DNA of 33,947 bases from an uncultured Solimonas sp. (GCA_946478985.1 CAMLDZ010000026.1:1-33947), one strand, 5' to 3'. Counted from the first letter of the stretch, positions 18,266 through 26,749 are shown. Translations and numbers: made by a program. The notes: generated from the sequence alone by a model not told the origin.

Positions 18266-18901
18266 TCAGATCTCCCGCGCCAGCTGCAGCAGGGCGTCGG
18301 ATTTGGCGTAAGCGCGGAACAGGGTGCGCGCGAGCACGCCGAAGATGCTGTTCATCTCCTCGGTGGAGTACTGGCGCAAGGGGATGACGCAGGCCTCGAT
18401 CAGCGCGATCACCGCGCGCGCCATTTCGTCGGCGTCGCCGGCCAGGTCCAGGCTGCCCTCTTCGCCGGCGCGACGCAGCACCTCACCGATGGTTTCCATC
18501 GACGCCTGTTCGAAGGCGCGCTGCGCCGCCGTCAGCACGGCTGTTTCAGGCCGCGACGGGATCAGCCAGTAGCCGGCCACGCCTTGCTCGACGCGCGGGT
18601 CCTGCATCAACTGCTGCATGCCGGTGAAGATCTGCAGCACCGCCAGCACCGGGTCGGCGGTGGCACGCATCGGCGTGAAGACGTGTTCCTCGAAGATCGC
18701 GTGCAGGCGCCGCAGGCAGTCCAGGTACAACTCCTCCTTGCCGGCGAAATGCCAGTACAGCGCGCCTTTCGACAGCTTGGCCGCCTTGGCGATGTCGCCC
18801 ACCGAGACGCCCTCGTAACCATAGCGACCGAACAGCTCGAAGGCCTGTTCACGGATCACTTTGAGCGTGTCGAACTGCTCGTGGGCGGGCTTGCGGGGCA
18901 T
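18266..18901 (-). CDS. TetR/AcrR-family transcriptional regulator
   Basis: A 211-residue repressor-type protein. The N-terminal helix-turn-helix reads VSVGDIAKAAKLSKGALYWHFAGKEEL, followed by a helical ligand-binding domain with no obvious subfamily signature. It resembles regulators of multidrug or lipid efflux. ATG 18901 (MPRKPAHEQFDTLK) is chosen because it directly precedes the DNA-binding domain; the upstream extension to 18979 is not conserved-looking. Located 129 bases ahead of the MMPL exporter on the same strand, it probably regulates that operon and itself, perhaps in response to the exported compound. Its 5' side faces nasT, transcribed the other way. Confidence 0.92.
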   Translation of the reverse strand: MPRKPAHEQFDTLKVIREQAFELFGRYGYEGVSVGDIAKAAKLSKGALYWHFAGKEELYLDCLRRLHAIFEEHVFTPMRATADPVLAVLQIFTGMQQLMQDPRVEQGVAGYWLIPSRPETAVLTAAQRAFEQASMETIGEVLRRAGEEGSLDLAGDADEMARAVIALIEACVIPLRQYSTEEMNSIFGVLARTLFRAYAKSDALLQLAREI

Positions 18902-19008
18902 GGGGCGAGCGATTGAGGCGCGGAGTATCGGCGATTTTCCTCCGCCGCGGCAGCGTGCCGGCCTGCCGCGGCGTTGCAAGTGCCGGCGCCATAACGGCGA
19001 ACGGCTGC

Positions 19009-19031
19009 TGGCACGGAATTGGCTTTACAAT
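19009..19031 (+). promoter_or_regulatory. candidate nasT promoter (sigma-54-like, overlapping a sigma-70-like -10)
   Basis: TGGCAC at 19009-19014 and TGGC ending at 19023 give the GG-N10-GC spacing of a sigma-54 promoter, although the -12 box is TGGC, not TTGC. A good sigma-70 -10 (TACAAT, 19026-19031) overlaps it with a poor -35. The nasT start codon is about 120 bases downstream. Two tetraloop hairpins lie in the leader: CCCAC/GTGGG at 19076-19089 and GATCGC-GCAA-GCGATC at 19121-19136, the latter next to the ribosome site. Confidence 0.4.
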
Positions 19032-19148
19032 CAGTCAGGAACCTCGCCAAGGCACCCGCAACGACGCGCTGATGCCCCACCCATGTGGGTTCGAGTCGTG
19101 GTTACACATACGGATTGGACGATCGCGCAAGCGATCAGGAATACGCAG

Positions 19149-19823
19149 ATGCAGACGCTCGACGAACTCAACCGGTTGCCTGGCAAGCGCGGAACACCGA
19201 ACGGGCGATCCAACGCCAGCCTGCGTTTGGTGCTGGTTGATGATGATGCGGCGCGTGCCGCTTTCGTCACCCAGGCGCTGCGTGCAACCGGCCATGACGT
19301 GGTCGCCAGATTGTCGGCCAACGAGGATCTTCTGGCCGCGGTGCGTCGGGTCCGCCCCGATGTGATTCTGGTCGACATGGACAATCCGGCGCGCGACGTG
19401 CTCGATAACTGTGCGGCAGTGACCCAGCAGGTGCCACGGCCGATCATCTTCTTCGCCCGCGATTCCGACCCCGATACCATCTCGCAGGCGGTCCGCGCCG
19501 GTGTCACTGCCTACATCGTCGACGGCATGGCGGCGCATCGCCTGAAGCCGATCCTCGACGTCGCCATCGCCCGCTTCCGCGAGCACCAGAAGCTGCGCAA
19601 CGAGCTGGACGAAATGCGCACGCGGCTGGCCGACCGCCGCGACGTCGAACGCGCCAAGGCGCTGCTGGTCAAGCTGCGCAAGCTCGATGAAGCTGCCGCC
19701 TACGCGCTGCTGCGCAAGAACGCGATGACGCGCCGCGTCACCATCGGTGAGGCGGCGCGCACCGTGCTCGCCGCCGCCGAGCTGCTCGACGGCGATCACA
19801 ACAACATGGAGGAAAGTTCGTGA
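19149..19823 (+). CDS. nasT: NasT-like ANTAR-domain transcription antiterminator
   Basis: A 224-residue regulator made of a receiver domain (about 25-145; acidic LVDDD at 29-33, possible phospho-acceptor Asp76 in ILVDMDNPA), a coiled-coil linker, and a C-terminal ANTAR RNA-binding domain (RRDVERAKALLVKLRKLDE with AYALLRKNAM). In known systems NasT binds a pair of hexaloop hairpins in nitrate-assimilation leaders and prevents termination; NasS holds it inactive until nitrate or nitrite binds. About 20 extra residues precede the receiver. ATG 19149 has AGGA nine bases upstream. The stop overlaps the nasS start by 4 bases (GTGA). Leaders with NasT-type hairpins are present at 21196-21241, 32103-32144 and 32684-32721. 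Confidence 0.93.
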   Translation: MQTLDELNRLPGKRGTPNGRSNASLRLVLVDDDAARAAFVTQALRATGHDVVARLSANEDLLAAVRRVRPDVILVDMDNPARDVLDNCAAVTQQVPRPIIFFARDSDPDTISQAVRAGVTAYIVDGMAAHRLKPILDVAIARFREHQKLRNELDEMRTRLADRRDVERAKALLVKLRKLDEAAAYALLRKNAMTRRVTIGEAARTVLAAAELLDGDHNNMEESS

Positions 19824-21034
19824 ACCTGGTTCTGCCGTTCAAGCCGGAGATCGCGCACCTCACGGTCGGCTACATGCCGCTGCTGGATTCGGCGCCGCTG
19901 CTGTGGGCGGCGCACCGTGGCTATTTCCGCGCCGCCGGGCTTGACGTCGAACTGGTCCGCGAAGTGTCGTGGGCGAGCCTGCGCGACCGTCTCGCCTATG
20001 GCGCGCTCGACGCCGCGCAGTGCCTGGCGCCGATGCCGGTTGCCGCCACGCTGGGCGCCGACGGTGTCGGCGTGCCGATGGTCACCGGTCTGTGCCTGTC
20101 ACAGGGCGGCTCGGCGATTACCTTCTCGCGCACCATCGCCGACCGCATCGGTCTCAAGCCGGGCATGAGCGTGATCGACAGCGCCAGCGCCGTCGCTGCC
20201 CACGTTCGCGCCGGCGGGCGGCTGCGGCTGGCGCATGTGTTCCCGTTCTCCATGCATCACTACCTGCTGCGCGAATGGCTGGCGCTTGGCGGCATCGACG
20301 CCGATTCGCCCGGCATCGAGTTCAGCGTCGCGCCGCCGCCGCAGATGGTGCGCTTGCTCGAAAGTAGTGCGGTCGATGGCTTCTGCGTTGGCGAGCCCTG
20401 GAACACTGCGGCGGTCAAGGGCGGCCTGGGTTTCGTGGTCGCCGCGACCAGCAGCATCTGGGACGGCGGCGCCGACAAGGTGCTTGGCGTTACCCGCGAA
20501 TGGGCGCAGCAGTTTCCGCAGACCCATCGCGCGCTGCTGGCGGCGGTCATGGCGGCGCTGCAGGAGATCACCAGCCGCGATCTGGGTCGAGAGCTGACCG
20601 GCCTGTTGCACAAGAACGGCGTGCTGGCGGTGCCGGAGTCCTGGACCGAAGCCGTCCTGCGCGGGCAGGGGGCCGGTACGCCGCCGCGTTTCGCGTCCGG
20701 CTTGCAAGCCTTTCCGCGGCGTTCGCAGCTGATGTGGTGCGCGCTGCAGATGCTGCGCTGGCGGCAGTGGAACCAGTCGCTGAGCCTGGCCGAGCTGACC
20801 AGCGCGGTCTGTGATGTCGATGCTTTCTGCGACGCCGCCACCGCGCTCGATTTGCCGCGCCCGGCGTCCGACGCGATCCGTGAAGGTGCCGGCGCCGTGG
20901 TCCTGGGCGTGGATGGCGCCACCGTGGAATCGCGCTTCATCGACGGCGGCGAACTCGATCCGCTCGATCCGGCGGCCTACCTGGCATCGCGTGGCTGGCG
21001 CCCTGAGGCGGCGCGGGCCGCGATCCGCGGCTGA
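19820..21034 (+). CDS. nasS: NasS-like cytoplasmic nitrate/nitrite sensor (NrtA/CmpA-type binding protein)
   Basis: A 404-residue periplasmic-binding-protein-fold protein of the nitrate/bicarbonate NrtA-CmpA family (VGYMPLLDSAPLLWAAHRGYF, SWASLRDRLAYGALDAAQCL, VDGFCVGEPWN). It has no signal peptide, so it works in the cytoplasm. That and its 4-base overlap with nasT identify it as NasS, which sequesters NasT and releases it when nitrate or nitrite binds. The GTG start is preceded by GGAGGAAAG. No nitrate transporter or reductase gene follows. A terminator at 21056-21080 closes the pair, and a separate sigma-54 promoter with an ANTAR-type leader follows. Ligand identity is inferred from the family. 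Confidence 0.92.
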   Translation: MNLVLPFKPEIAHLTVGYMPLLDSAPLLWAAHRGYFRAAGLDVELVREVSWASLRDRLAYGALDAAQCLAPMPVAATLGADGVGVPMVTGLCLSQGGSAITFSRTIADRIGLKPGMSVIDSASAVAAHVRAGGRLRLAHVFPFSMHHYLLREWLALGGIDADSPGIEFSVAPPPQMVRLLESSAVDGFCVGEPWNTAAVKGGLGFVVAATSSIWDGGADKVLGVTREWAQQFPQTHRALLAAVMAALQEITSRDLGRELTGLLHKNGVLAVPESWTEAVLRGQGAGTPPRFASGLQAFPRRSQLMWCALQMLRWRQWNQSLSLAELTSAVCDVDAFCDAATALDLPRPASDAIREGAGAVVLGVDGATVESRFIDGGELDPLDPAAYLASRGWRPEAARAAIRG

Positions 21035-21055
21035 ACGCCGCGGGCGGTAGCTGCG

Positions 21056-21080
21056 AACCCCGGCCTGCCCGGGGTTTTCT
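21056..21080 (+). terminator. terminator after nasTS
   Basis: An 8-bp stem AACCCCGG (21056-21063) with CCGGGGTT (21069-21076), a 5-nt loop, then TTTTCT from 21075. It starts 22 bases after the nasS stop and separates nasTS from the sigma-54 unit downstream. Confidence 0.82.
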
Positions 21081-21144
21081 CGTTGTGGGGCCGCGAATGA
21101 CCGCGGCCGGTGGCGCCCCACGATTGACCGCCGGTGGTCTGCGA

Positions 21145-21161
21145 TTGGCACAGGCTTTGCT
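21145..21161 (+). promoter_or_regulatory. sigma-54 promoter of the TPR operon
   Basis: TTGGCAC (21145-21151) and TTGCT (21157-21161) fit the sigma-54 -24/-12 consensus TGGCAC-N5-TTGC exactly in sequence and spacing (GG-N10-GC). The 18 bases TTGGCACAGGCTTTGCTC recur identically on the minus strand at 32192-32209. Transcription would start near 21172-21174, directly before a hairpin (GAGCCGG 21173-21179 with CCGGCTC 21189-21195). An upstream activator such as NtrC would be required. Confidence 0.85.
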
Positions 21162-21195
21162 CGCTTTGTCCTGAGCCGGTTTGCTGTTCCGGCTC

Positions 21196-21270
21196 CGGGA
21201 TCAAGGCAGATCCCGCGCATCCGCGGCCAATGACGTCCGCGACTTCCCGAGCACTACCTGCAAGGAGTCG
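21196..21270 (+). promoter_or_regulatory. NasT/ANTAR-type dual-hexaloop leader, possible ribosome-site switch
   Basis: Hairpin 1 has a 7-bp stem (CGGGATC 21196-21202 with GATCCCG 21209-21215) and a six-base loop AAGGCA. Hairpin 2 has CGCGG 21222-21226 with CCGCG 21237-21241, a mismatch, a closing C-G pair, and loop AATGAC (21229-21234). Both loops have A at position 1 and G at position 4, the known ANTAR-binding signature, with a 6-nt linker. No intrinsic terminator follows. Instead CGACTTC (CGACTTC 21240-21246 with GGAGTCG 21264-21270) can pair with the ribosome site of the next gene and shares two bases with hairpin 2. NasT binding might therefore free the ribosome site; this last step is inference. 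Confidence 0.72.
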
Positions 21271-21273
21271 TCC

Positions 21274-21471
21274 ATGTCTGAGGTCAGCCTGTTTCCGTTC
21301 ATCGGCCCCGCGATCGAAGCGATCGCCGTTGGCTCCGGTAGCCTCGTCCTGCTCGCATTCGCCCGTGGCCTGCTCGCTCCGGCCTTGCGCCGCCTGGCCG
21401 TCCGGCGCCGCTCCGTTTCCACCGCTTGCCATGCCCATTCCGCAAACCAGATCGAATCGCTGCGGTCTTGA
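21274..21471 (+). CDS. 65-residue single-span membrane peptide
   Basis: An open frame with a strong ribosome site (AAGGAG six bases before ATG 21274). The product has one probable membrane helix (about residues 9-34, with IGPAIEAIAVGSGSLVLLAF), then an Arg-rich stretch (RRLAVRRRS) that should stay cytoplasmic, and a non-descript tail. It is the first gene after the sigma-54 promoter and the dual-hexaloop leader, so it is the direct target of that control. Its stop lies 52 bases before the next start. I recognise no family. It could be a regulatory leader peptide, a small membrane partner of the TPR proteins, or the remnant of a larger gene. Confidence 0.6.
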   Translation: MSEVSLFPFIGPAIEAIAVGSGSLVLLAFARGLLAPALRRLAVRRRSVSTACHAHSANQIESLRS

Positions 21472-21523
21472 CCCGCGCCTGCGCTTCATCGCCGCGGCGG
21501 CGCGTCTGCTGCCGCGCGCGCTG

Positions 21524-23167
21524 ATGCAGCGCGGCCTGTTGGCCGCACTTGCAGCCGCATCGCTCGGCTTGTCCGTTGCCGCCGCGCCCCTGGCGCCGGA
21601 GTTCACGGCGCTCAGTGCCGAGCTGGTCCATCTCGATCGTGAAGCGCGCAGCCTGCTGGGCGAGGACCAGGCGACGCCGATTCTGATTGGTGCCAGTCTC
21701 GACGGTGCCTGGCTGCGCGAAGTGCGCGTGCAGATCGACACGCTGGAACCACTGCGCTACCTGTTCAGCGAGCAGGAAGCGCGCGCGCTGCAGGACGGCG
21801 GCTTGCATCCGCTGCCAGCGCAGATGCTGGCGCCCGGTGAGCATCGCCTGCGTGCGACATTGGTCGGGCGCGAGGCCAGCAACAAGCCCAATGCCACGCG
21901 GTTCAGCGCCCAGATCGAGCGCAAGTTCCAGGTCGCGCCCGGTCAGGCGCTCGAACTGCGCCTGAGCAAGAGCGGCTTCATGGGCGGCGCCGATGCCGAG
22001 CTGCGCACGCCGGCGGCCGACGAGGCGCGGCTGCGCGCCGCGCAATATCTCGATGCCTGCGGCCAGCGCTTCGCTGCGCAGTTGCAGTGGGGCGGCGCGA
22101 CGCTGCCGGCCGGTGCCGCGGAGATGCTGGTTGCCGCCGAGCCGGACGCGACGCGTCGCTACAACGCCGCGGTGACGCTGTACGAACAGAATCCCGCCCA
22201 GGGTCTGGCTGCGCTCGAGGCGATCGGCAAGGAGGAACCGAAGTCGTCAACCGCCCTGGCGGTGCGTGATCTGGCCAATCTCACGCTCGGCTATGGCCTG
22301 CTGCGCGCGTATCGCGGCGCGGAGGCGCAGCCCGTGTTCGATCGCATCCGCAGTCCGGGCCCGTACGCCAACGCGGCGATGCTCGGCCTGGGCTGGGCCT
22401 ACCTGGTGCCGGCGGCGCGTGACGCTGGCGCGGTGCCGGCCGACGGCGGTTCAGTGCTGCGACCGGGCTCCGACGACGCAATCGCGGCGACACGCCGGCA
22501 GATGCCATTCCGTTACCTGCAAGCGGTTGCCAGCGGCGAGCGCGCCGACGACATCCGTCGCGCCCTGATTCCGTGGACCGAGCTGATCGGCCGCGATCCG
22601 CTCGACCCTGCGGTGCAGGAGGGCATGCTGGCGCTGCCGTACGCACTCGATCACTTCGGCGCGCACGAGCAGGCCCAGTCGCGCTATCGCCAGGCGGTCG
22701 ACACGCTGGAAGCGGCGCGCGGCACGCTGGACACCGCGTTGCAGCAGCTTGATGGCGGAGAATTGTTTGCCGCGCTCGATCGCCGTGATGCCGACACCAG
22801 CAATGGCTGGTCGCGCTTGCTGGTCGAACAGCGCGACGACAGCGAAGCAGTGGCGCTGCGCACGCTGTCGACCGATCCGGCGTTCGCCGCCGCACTCGAT
22901 GCGTATCGCCAGCTGCGTGCGCTGGACCGCCACGCCGCCGAACGCGTCCACGCCCTGCAGGCGCACGGCGACGAAACTGCGGCGGCGAAGTTCGCCGACT
23001 TCCGCGCGCGTCTGGCGCCGGCGCTCGGCGCCGCGCAGCAGCGGGTGCGCAGCGCCGGCCATCAACAGTTGCAGCGCATCGGTCAGCAGACCGAGCGCTA
23101 TCTCGCCGAAGCGCACTTCGCGCTCGCGCGAGTCTACGATCGCGAGCCGCACGGAGAGCGCCGGTGA
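21524..23167 (+). CDS. exported TPR-like protein (first of two large)
   Basis: A 547-residue protein if started at ATG 21524, which gives a clean signal peptide (MQRGLLAALAAASLGLSVAAA). ATG 21431 would overlap the preceding small gene and adds an unconvincing 31-residue N-terminus. The first ~150 residues form a domain without clear family. From about 200 on there are helical TPR-like repeats (YNAAVTLYEQNPAQGLAALE, then SPGPYANAAMLGLGWAYL). The C-terminal third is predicted long-helical, rich in Ala, Arg and Gln (ALGAAQQRVRSAGHQQLQ). The stop overlaps the next start (GTGA), so translation is coupled. Probably a periplasmic scaffold; function unknown. Confidence 0.75.
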   Translation: MQRGLLAALAAASLGLSVAAAPLAPEFTALSAELVHLDREARSLLGEDQATPILIGASLDGAWLREVRVQIDTLEPLRYLFSEQEARALQDGGLHPLPAQMLAPGEHRLRATLVGREASNKPNATRFSAQIERKFQVAPGQALELRLSKSGFMGGADAELRTPAADEARLRAAQYLDACGQRFAAQLQWGGATLPAGAAEMLVAAEPDATRRYNAAVTLYEQNPAQGLAALEAIGKEEPKSSTALAVRDLANLTLGYGLLRAYRGAEAQPVFDRIRSPGPYANAAMLGLGWAYLVPAARDAGAVPADGGSVLRPGSDDAIAATRRQMPFRYLQAVASGERADDIRRALIPWTELIGRDPLDPAVQEGMLALPYALDHFGAHEQAQSRYRQAVDTLEAARGTLDTALQQLDGGELFAALDRRDADTSNGWSRLLVEQRDDSEAVALRTLSTDPAFAAALDAYRQLRALDRHAAERVHALQAHGDETAAAKFADFRARLAPALGAAQQRVRSAGHQQLQRIGQQTERYLAEAHFALARVYDREPHGERR

Positions 23168-26067
23168 GTGTCCGCAGAACCCCGTGGATCCTGGCTGGCG
23201 CCATCGTGCCGGGCCTGCTGGCCCTGGCCGCCGCGCACGCGGCCGATGTCGCACCGACCGTCGGTAGCGTGACCGAGAACAACGGCAAGCTCAGGAACGG
23301 CCGGCTGATCGTCAAGACGCCGAGCATTCTGCGCGTGCAGTCGTCGGGCGCCGTCGACACCGACCCGCGCGTGGCGATAGCCAGCTACGACCGCGTCATC
23401 GAGTTGTCCGCCGATCCGCAGATGCGCGCCGAGGCGATGCGTCGCGCCGCCTATCTGCGCATCGCTCAGGTCGATGCCGGCGACAGCGGCGATGCACAGG
23501 CCGACGCTGCCGAGCTGCACAAGGCGATCGCCATCTACCAGCGCCTGCTGCGCGAGCAGCCGGACGACCCCGCCAACGATCTGGCGTACTACCAGCTGGC
23601 GCGCGCTTATCAACTCGCCGACGACAACAATGCGGCGATCGACGCGCTGCGCCATCTCGGTGCCGCGTACCCGAAGTCGACGCTGGTCGGCGACAGTCGT
23701 TTCCGTGCCGCTGAGCTCTTGTATGTGCAGTCGCGCTACGCCGAGGCGGAAGTCGAGTACCGCGCGGTGCTGGCCCTGGGCGAACGGGGTGGCTTCTTCG
23801 TGCCGGCGCAGTACAAGCTCGGCTGGTCGCTGTACAAGCAGAGCAAGTACGAGGAGGCGCTGCCGGTCTTCATGGCGATCCTCGAACGCGAGCTGCCGCC
23901 CGGCGTGCTCGACGATCCCGACAAGGCCCTGGCGGTGGTCGCGCCGCAAAAGCTGGAGCTGGCCGCCGACGCGCTGCGTGTCAGCGGTCTGGCTTTCGCC
24001 GCGCTTGGCGGCGGCAAGGCTGCCAATGCCTACTTTGCCGCGCATGGCGAGCCGCGCTTCGCCACGCTGTCGTATGTCGCACTGGGCAAGGCGCTACTGG
24101 ATCAGCAGCGTTACAGCGATGCCGCCGAGGTCTATCTGGCGTTCGTCGAACGGCATCCTCAACACGCGCGCGCACCGGATTTCCAGCAGCGCGTGATTGC
24201 TGCCTATCAGGATGGCGGCTTCAGCGAGCCGCTGCTGCGTGCCAAGGAAGTCTATGCCGAGCGCTACCTGCCGGGCTCAGGCTATTGGGCCGCACAAGGC
24301 AAGGACGCGCAGCCGCCCGAGGCGGTAATGGCCGAACTGCGCCGGCATCTCGACGATCTGGGTCACTACCACCAGGCGCGCGCGCAGCGGATGCCGCAGG
24401 GCAGCGCTGCGGAGGTTGCGGCGCGGCGCGAGGTCTTCCTCGCTGCCGCCGAGCGCTATCGGCGTCTGCTGCAGATCGCGCCGGCCGCCGATCCGCGCCG
24501 CGCGGAGTTCGCCATGTTGCAGGCCGATGCGCTGTTTGACGGCGGCCGCGCGCAGGACGCTGCCGAGCAGTACCAGCGCATCGCTTATGACAGTGCCTAC
24601 GCCGACGCCGGCCCGCGTGCGCCCGAGGCGGCATTCGCCGCCGTGCAGGCCTGGCAGCGGCTGGCTGCGGAGACCGGCAGCGAGGCGCGACCGGCCGCGC
24701 TGCGGCAGTCGGTCGCCGCCAGCGTGCAGCTGGCCGACCGGTTCGCCGCGCATCCGCAATGGGTGCCGGTGTTGACGCGCGCCGCGCAGGATCTCTACGA
24801 GGTCCACGATGACGCGCAGGCCGTCGCGCTGGCCGAGCGCACCCTGCAGGCCGGCAAGTCGATCGCTGCCGAGCAGCGCGTGGCCTTGTACAGCGTGGTC
24901 GCCGACGCACGCTTTGCCCAGAAGGACTATGCCCGCGCCGAGGAGGCCTACACGGCGCTGCTGCCGCAGCTGCCGCGCGAGGCGCCGCGACGCATGGTGG
25001 TCGTCGAGAACCTGGCCACGGCGATTTACCGCCAGGCGGAAGGTGCGCGCGACAAGAACGATCTGCGTCTCGCCGCCACGCATTTCCAGCGCGTGGGCCA
25101 GATGGCGCCGGAGGCCAGCATCCGACCGACTGCCGACTACGACGCCGCTGCCGCCCTGATCGCACTGAAGGACTGGCGCGCCGCCGAAATCGCGCTCGAA
25201 CAGTTTCGCGGGCGCTATCCAGCCCATGCGCTGGGCGGCGAGGTCGACAAGAAGCTGGCCTTCGTCTACCAGGAGGATCACAAGCCGGCCGCCGCCGCCG
25301 ATGCCTATGGGCGTGTGGCGCTACGCGCGGCCGAGGCACTCGACACGCGGCGCGAGGCGGCCTGGCAGGCGGCGCAGCTCTACGATCAGGCGAAGATGCC
25401 GCCAGCGGCAGCCCGTGCCTACGAGTCGTATCTGGCGAGCTTTCCGCAGAACCTTGATCGCGGCCTGACGGCGCGGCGGCGGCTGGCCGATCTGGCGCGC
25501 GATTATGCGCGCGACGAAACCATCTACCGCCGCTGGCTGCAGGACATCGTGATGGCCGATGCCAGCGCGGCCGGCGCGCGTTCCTCTGCGTCCAAGGCGA
25601 TGGCGGCGCAGGCCAGCCTGGAGATCGGCAGGCTCGACGCAGCCGCCGCGCGGCAGCTGGTGCTGCGTGCGCCGGTCACGCAGAACCTGCCGCGACGCAA
25701 GCAGGCTACCGAGACGGCGATCGCCGCGTTGCTGCGTGCCGCCAACTACGGCGAGGCCGGCATCACCACGGCGGCGACTTACGAGATCGGTTCCGTCTAC
25801 CGCGACTTCGGCCGGGCACTGCTCGATTCCGAGCGGCCGCGCCATCTCGATGGCGACGCGATGGAGCAGTACCAGATTCTCCTCGAAGAGCAGGCCGACC
25901 CGTTCGAACGCAAGGCCATCGAGGCGCACGAGGCCAACCTCGGCCGCATCAAGAACGGCCACTGGGACGACTGGATCCACCGCAGCGCCGCTTCACTGAC
26001 CGAACTGGCGCCGGGACGCTACGGCAAGAATGAAATCCGAGAAGACCACTATGACGCTCTTCCTTGA
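23164..26067 (+). CDS. large exported tetratricopeptide-repeat protein
   Basis: A 967-residue protein with a Sec signal peptide (cleavage after AHAA near residue 27). The rest consists largely of TPR-type helical hairpins, for example ANDLAYYQLARAYQLADDN, AELLYVQSRYAEAEVEYRAV, YKLGWSLYKQSKYEEALPVF, and later DARFAQKDYARAEEAYTALL. Such solenoids act as periplasmic scaffolds for envelope complexes. It starts at GTG 23164, overlapping the preceding stop, and runs 38 bases into the following lipoprotein frame. Similar large TPR proteins often occur with ExbB/ExbD/TonB-type energy-transducing genes, but none is seen here, so no function can be assigned. Confidence 0.82.
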   Translation: MSVRRTPWILAGAIVPGLLALAAAHAADVAPTVGSVTENNGKLRNGRLIVKTPSILRVQSSGAVDTDPRVAIASYDRVIELSADPQMRAEAMRRAAYLRIAQVDAGDSGDAQADAAELHKAIAIYQRLLREQPDDPANDLAYYQLARAYQLADDNNAAIDALRHLGAAYPKSTLVGDSRFRAAELLYVQSRYAEAEVEYRAVLALGERGGFFVPAQYKLGWSLYKQSKYEEALPVFMAILERELPPGVLDDPDKALAVVAPQKLELAADALRVSGLAFAALGGGKAANAYFAAHGEPRFATLSYVALGKALLDQQRYSDAAEVYLAFVERHPQHARAPDFQQRVIAAYQDGGFSEPLLRAKEVYAERYLPGSGYWAAQGKDAQPPEAVMAELRRHLDDLGHYHQARAQRMPQGSAAEVAARREVFLAAAERYRRLLQIAPAADPRRAEFAMLQADALFDGGRAQDAAEQYQRIAYDSAYADAGPRAPEAAFAAVQAWQRLAAETGSEARPAALRQSVAASVQLADRFAAHPQWVPVLTRAAQDLYEVHDDAQAVALAERTLQAGKSIAAEQRVALYSVVADARFAQKDYARAEEAYTALLPQLPREAPRRMVVVENLATAIYRQAEGARDKNDLRLAATHFQRVGQMAPEASIRPTADYDAAAALIALKDWRAAEIALEQFRGRYPAHALGGEVDKKLAFVYQEDHKPAAAADAYGRVALRAAEALDTRREAAWQAAQLYDQAKMPPAAARAYESYLASFPQNLDRGLTARRRLADLARDYARDETIYRRWLQDIVMADASAAGARSSASKAMAAQASLEIGRLDAAAARQLVLRAPVTQNLPRRKQATETAIAALLRAANYGEAGITTAATYEIGSVYRDFGRALLDSERPRHLDGDAMEQYQILLEEQADPFERKAIEAHEANLGRIKNGHWDDWIHRSAASLTELAPGRYGKNEIREDHYDALP

Positions 26068-26749
26068 ACGCGGCGTCCGCCGCATCAACGGTCGCTGTTC
26101 ATCGCTCGTCGTCGTGCTGGCGGCGAGCCTGCTGCTGAGTGCTTGCGGCAGCGTCGGCCCGGAACGCGTTGCGGCTGTACCGCGCGCCAAGCCGGCGGCC
26201 GGCACGCTCGCCGGCGCGGACAAGGCCGAGGCCGGCAAGGGCGATGCGCAGCAGCGTTTCGCCGCCGCCTTGCAGTTGATGCGCGACGGCGAGCGTGATC
26301 AGGCGCGCGAAGCGCTGGTGGCGCTGTGCCGGGACTTCCCGCAATTCTCCGGGCCGCCCACCGATCTGGGCATCCTGTACGCGCAGAGCAAGCAGCGCGG
26401 AGCGGCGATCGAGAGTTTCAAGAAGGCGGTGGCGGCCAATGCACGCAATACCGTTGCGCTGAACTGGCTCGGCGTGCTGTATCGCGAGACGGGTGATTTC
26501 GCGCGTGCCGAGACGGCTTACCAGCAGGCGATCAGTGCCAAGCCCGACGAGGCGGCTGCCTATCTCAACCTGGCGATCCTCTACGACGTATCGATGCGTC
26601 GCACGCAGGACGCGCTGGCGCAGTACCGCCGCTATCAGCAGGTCGCGCAAGGCAAGGACAGCCCCATGGTCGCGGTCTGGATCAAGGAACTGGAGATGCG
26701 CGGCAGCGGCGGCGGTGCCGTGGCAGCGATCGGGGCGGCGCAGAAATGA
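26051..26749 (+). CDS. TPR lipoprotein
   Basis: A protein of about 232 residues with a lipoprotein signal (lipobox Leu-Leu-Ser-Ala-Cys followed by GSVGPE). An Ala/Lys-rich linker leads to about three TPR repeats (AALQLMRDGERDQAREALVA, LGILYAQSKQRGAAIESFKK, LGVLYRETGDFARAETAYQQA, AYLNLAILYDVSMRRTQDAL), ending in a Gly/Ala-rich tail. ATG 26030 is an alternative start that overlaps the preceding gene more; neither has a strong ribosome site, suggesting coupling. Residue after Cys is Gly, which predicts outer-membrane sorting under the E. coli rule. It would be the membrane-anchored member of the TPR set. TPR content and lipidation are clear; its partners are not. Confidence 0.84.
   Translation: MTLFLERGVRRINGRCSSLVVVLAASLLLSACGSVGPERVAAVPRAKPAAGTLAGADKAEAGKGDAQQRFAAALQLMRDGERDQAREALVALCRDFPQFSGPPTDLGILYAQSKQRGAAIESFKKAVAANARNTVALNWLGVLYRETGDFARAETAYQQAISAKPDEAAAYLNLAILYDVSMRRTQDALAQYRRYQQVAQGKDSPMVAVWIKELEMRGSGGGAVAAIGAAQK

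Noticed and set aside
15809..18916. A 1035-codon open frame on the plus strand opposite the MMPL exporter and TetR genes
   Set aside because: It spans two real genes on the other strand, has a Gln/Arg/His/Ala-rich composition typical of an antisense shadow, and no recognisable domain.
21196..21241. A classical metabolite riboswitch as explanation for the paired hairpins
   Set aside because: No FMN, cobalamin, SAM or other known aptamer core is visible. Two short hairpins with six-base A1/G4 loops next to nasT fit the ANTAR target motif better.
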